Source: Roseovarius mucosus DSM 17069
GTDB lineage: Bacteria > Pseudomonadota > Alphaproteobacteria > Rhodobacterales > Rhodobacteraceae
Assembly (NCBI RefSeq): GCF_000768555.3
Contig: NZ_KN293991.1
Span: 1 to 64,000, forward strand
Direction of reading: 5' to 3'
DNA length: 64,000 bases
The position numbers were made by a program, and so were the translations under genes. The stretch's first letter is position 1; the number at the start of each line of letters is the position of its first letter. This document shows positions 62,225-64,000 of the stretch, in pieces. Below the pieces are notes generated by a model, which was given only the letters and a program-made list of their open reading frames with translations, made no database searches and was not told the origin of the DNA.

Positions 62225-63094
62225 ATGGACAGTGAACTTCCCGCCTATCTGACAACCAAGGAGGTCGCAGACCTGCTTCGGGTGAAGGAGCGCAAGGTTT
62301 ACGACATGGTCGCCACTGGCGAGATTCCGCATCGCAAGATCACCGGCAAGCTCTTGTTTCCCCACAACGAGTTAATGTGCTGGATTGAGGGAACAGGCGT
62401 CACCCTGCCCTCCGAGCGCCCGGCGCTTGTGACCGGCTCGCACGATCCGCTCCTGGATTGGGCGCTGCGCGAGAGCGGCGCAGGGCTTGCAACCCTCTGG
62501 AACGGAAGCTGCGACGGGCTAGAGGTATTTGCCGAGAGTCGTGCGGTTTTGGCGGGGCTGCACATCCCCGGCGATACAGATTGGAACATCCCCGCGCTTG
62601 AGGCGCGCGGACTGCGCGACGCCGTTCTGATTGGCTGGGCAGAGCGGAGGCGCGGACTGATCCTGACACCTGCCGTGGCGGATATGGTCCAGGGGATCGG
62701 CGATCTGCGCGGACGTCGTGTGATCTTGCGACAGGAGGGGGCAGGCACCACGGCGCTCTTTGCAAGCATGATGGCCGAAGCGGGTATGACAACGGATGAC
62801 ATCCTGACGCCAGCTAGCCCCGCCCATACCGAGAGCGATGCCGCCGCCGCCGTCGCCGCAGGCGAGGCCGAAGCGACCCTCGGGATAGAGTCCATGGCGC
62901 GGCAATTTCGGCTGGTGTTCCGTCCCTTGGTGCAAGAGCGCTTTGACCTCTTGATCGACCGTCGCGCCTATTTCACCGACCCCGTGCAACGCCTGGTCGC
63001 CTTCATGCGTTCCGAAACGATGGTTGCCAAAGCCTCAGCGCTCGGCGGTTATGATCTGAAGGGACTGGGCGAGGTGCGCTGGATCTCCGCCTGA
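62225..63094 (+). CDS. Helix-turn-helix regulator with periplasmic-binding-like effector domain
   Basis: A 289-residue regulator: an excisionase/MerR-type DNA-binding domain (residues 8-60: LTTKEVADLLRVKERKVYDMVATGEIPHRK) joined to a PBP-like domain (about 70-285) with RRVILRQEGAGTTALFASMM and GIESMARQFRL. Such proteins often regulate molybdate or tungstate transport, and tupA is the convergent neighbour, so tungstate control is plausible. It is divergent from the two MBL genes. Confidence 0.82.
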   Translation: MDSELPAYLTTKEVADLLRVKERKVYDMVATGEIPHRKITGKLLFPHNELMCWIEGTGVTLPSERPALVTGSHDPLLDWALRESGAGLATLWNGSCDGLEVFAESRAVLAGLHIPGDTDWNIPALEARGLRDAVLIGWAERRRGLILTPAVADMVQGIGDLRGRRVILRQEGAGTTALFASMMAEAGMTTDDILTPASPAHTESDAAAAVAAGEAEATLGIESMARQFRLVFRPLVQERFDLLIDRRAYFTDPVQRLVAFMRSETMVAKASALGGYDLKGLGEVRWISA

Positions 63095-63127
63095 ACCGGC
63101 CTTTTTCAGACAGGTTACAAATGCATT

Positions 63128-63154
63128 GGGCGGAACTCTCTCGAAGTTCCGCCC
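63128..63154. terminator. Hairpin between convergent regulator and tupA
   Basis: GGGCGGAACT (63128-63137) and AGTTCCGCCC (63145-63154) form a perfect 10-bp stem with a 7-base loop, 28 bases from the tupA stop and 34 from the regulator stop. It is a probable shared terminator. Confidence 0.7.
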
Positions 63155-63181
63155 AGTTTCAGAAACGCTTGGAAAACAAGC

Positions 63182-64000
63182 TCAGCCGTTCGCGTTCGGG
63201 AAGAACAATTGCTGACCGTCGATCTTGTAATCCGCGATGGCCTGTTGACCTTCGGCGGACAATACCCAATCGATGAACGCCTGACCGGCTTCGGCCTTGA
63301 CGTTCTCGTGCTTTTCCGGGTTCACGAGGATGATCCCATACTGGTTGAACAGGCGATCATCACCCTCGACTGCGATCTGGTAGTCACCCTTATTGCCAAA
63401 GGAAATCCATGTGGCACGGTCGGTCAACACGTAGGCCCCCATTGCGGTGCCTGTGTTGAGCGTGGCCCCCATGCCGGAGCCGGTTTCGCGATACCAATCG
63501 CCAGACGCGGCGGCGGCATCAATGCCCGCCTCTTTCCACAGTTTCAATTCTGCCTTGTGGGTGCCGCTGTCATCCCCGCGCGACGCAAAGGTCGCGCCGG
63601 TTTCCGCAATCTTGGTGAGGGCCGCGACGATGTCCGTGGTCCCCGCAATACCGGCCGGATCGTTGGGCGGGCCGACGAGGATGAAATCGTTATACATCAC
63701 GTCCGACCGTTGCAGCCCATGTCCCTCGGCCACGAATTTTTCCTCTGCCGCCTTGGCATGGACAAAGAGCACGTCGCCATCACCATTCTCGGCATTCTTG
63801 ATCGCCTGCCCGGTGCCCACCGCCACCACGCGCACCTCTATGCCGGTCTTGTCCTGAAAGATCGGAAGAATATGGTCAAAGAGACCCGAATTCTGGGTCG
63901 ATGTGGTGGACTGCACCACGATGAACTGATCCTGCGCCTGCGCGGCCCCAGACAGGCCCAAGGCAAGAGCCGCACCTGCGGCAAGCGAGAAAAGATGACG
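63182..64000 (-). CDS. tupA: Tungstate-binding protein TupA (5' end off the right edge)
   Basis: The reading frame continues to the right edge as RHLFSLAAGAALALGLSGAAQA, a signal peptide whose start codon lies outside. The mature protein starts DQFIVVQSTTSTQNSGLF, the TTTST-type oxyanion motif of TupA, then GTGQAIKNAENGDGDVLFVHA and FASRGDDSGTHKAEL. TupA captures tungstate for TupBC, which are expected upstream off the edge. The convergent HTH-PBP gene may control it. About 273 residues are visible. Confidence 0.92.
   Translation of the reverse strand, partial: RHLFSLAAGAALALGLSGAAQAQDQFIVVQSTTSTQNSGLFDHILPIFQDKTGIEVRVVAVGTGQAIKNAENGDGDVLFVHAKAAEEKFVAEGHGLQRSDVMYNDFILVGPPNDPAGIAGTTDIVAALTKIAETGATFASRGDDSGTHKAELKLWKEAGIDAAAASGDWYRETGSGMGATLNTGTAMGAYVLTDRATWISFGNKGDYQIAVEGDDRLFNQYGIILVNPEKHENVKAEAGQAFIDWVLSAEGQQAIADYKIDGQQLFFPNANG

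Noticed and set aside
1..64000. Insertion sequences, integrases, CRISPR repeats, rRNA genes
   Set aside because: No transposase or integrase motif, no terminal inverted repeats around genes, no regularly spaced repeats and no rRNA sequence were seen.

Overview
The window is chromosomal DNA of a high-GC alphaproteobacterium, most likely a marine Rhodobacteraceae (Roseobacter-group) species. The evidence is the complete beta-hydroxyaspartate cycle cluster (bhcABCD with bhcR), two TRAP transporter operons, an ectoine-type catabolic cluster, the lptCAB-hpf-ptsN block, an MbfA iron exporter behind an Irr-type operator, and Tat-type signals on solute-binding proteins. Gene density is about 90 percent. 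I see no transposase, phage gene, CRISPR array or rRNA.

Layout. (1) 1-518: start of a thiamine-diphosphate enzyme that runs off the left edge. (2) 728-4527: RNase D, LptC-LptA-LptB, hibernation factor and PtsN. (3) 4554-10237, minus strand: TRAP transporter (TakP-like binding protein, DctQ, DctM), amidase, a 52-residue membrane protein and a 2-hydroxyacid dehydrogenase. (4) 10522-13258: nicotinate phosphoribosyltransferase and a Tat-exported amine oxidase preceded by a possible leader ORF. (5) 13280-17425, minus: ugpBAEC glycerol-3-phosphate ABC importer. (6) 17564-23040: bhcABCD and divergent bhcR, which assimilate glyoxylate and glycine to oxaloacetate-level carbon. (7) 23012-31887: RpiR regulator and a divergent operon of N-formylglutamate amidohydrolase-like protein, TRAP transporter, glutamine-synthetase-like ligase, aldehyde dehydrogenase and iron alcohol dehydrogenase. 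This set reads as an uncharacterised gamma-glutamylation route for an amino alcohol and is my main candidate for an undescribed system. (8) 31925-37282: FAD reductase, Lrp regulator, leucine-dehydrogenase-like enzyme, a two-repeat secreted protein, tRNA-Gly(CCC), pyrF and small unknowns. (9) 37518-44073: clpB with an RpoH promoter, sthA, fghA, an AEC transporter and a low-GC lipoprotein. (10) 44077-46099: MbfA, a small secreted protein and a TetR regulator with a striking operator array. (11) 46087-60153: GMC oxidoreductase, a PotABCD-like ABC importer with unusual permeases, class III aminotransferase, semialdehyde dehydrogenase, Lrp regulator, eutC, eutB and divergent doeA; together an ectoine/hydroxyectoine-type catabolic block, although doeB/eutE, eutA and enuR are not in the window. 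(12) 60202-64000: two metallo-beta-lactamase-fold proteins (one with a degenerate metal motif), a HTH-PBP regulator and the tungstate-binding protein TupA, cut by the right edge.

How the genes work together. Regions 3, 5, 6, 7 and 11 are all uptake-plus-catabolism modules for small organic compounds of marine dissolved matter (keto acids or amides, glycerol phosphate, C2 compounds, amines, compatible solutes). If region 7 oxidises ethanolamine as its gamma-glutamyl conjugate, the product would be glycine, which is the direct co-substrate of BhcC next door; this is inference. Functional assignments come from reading translated sequences and known family motifs; no database search was run.
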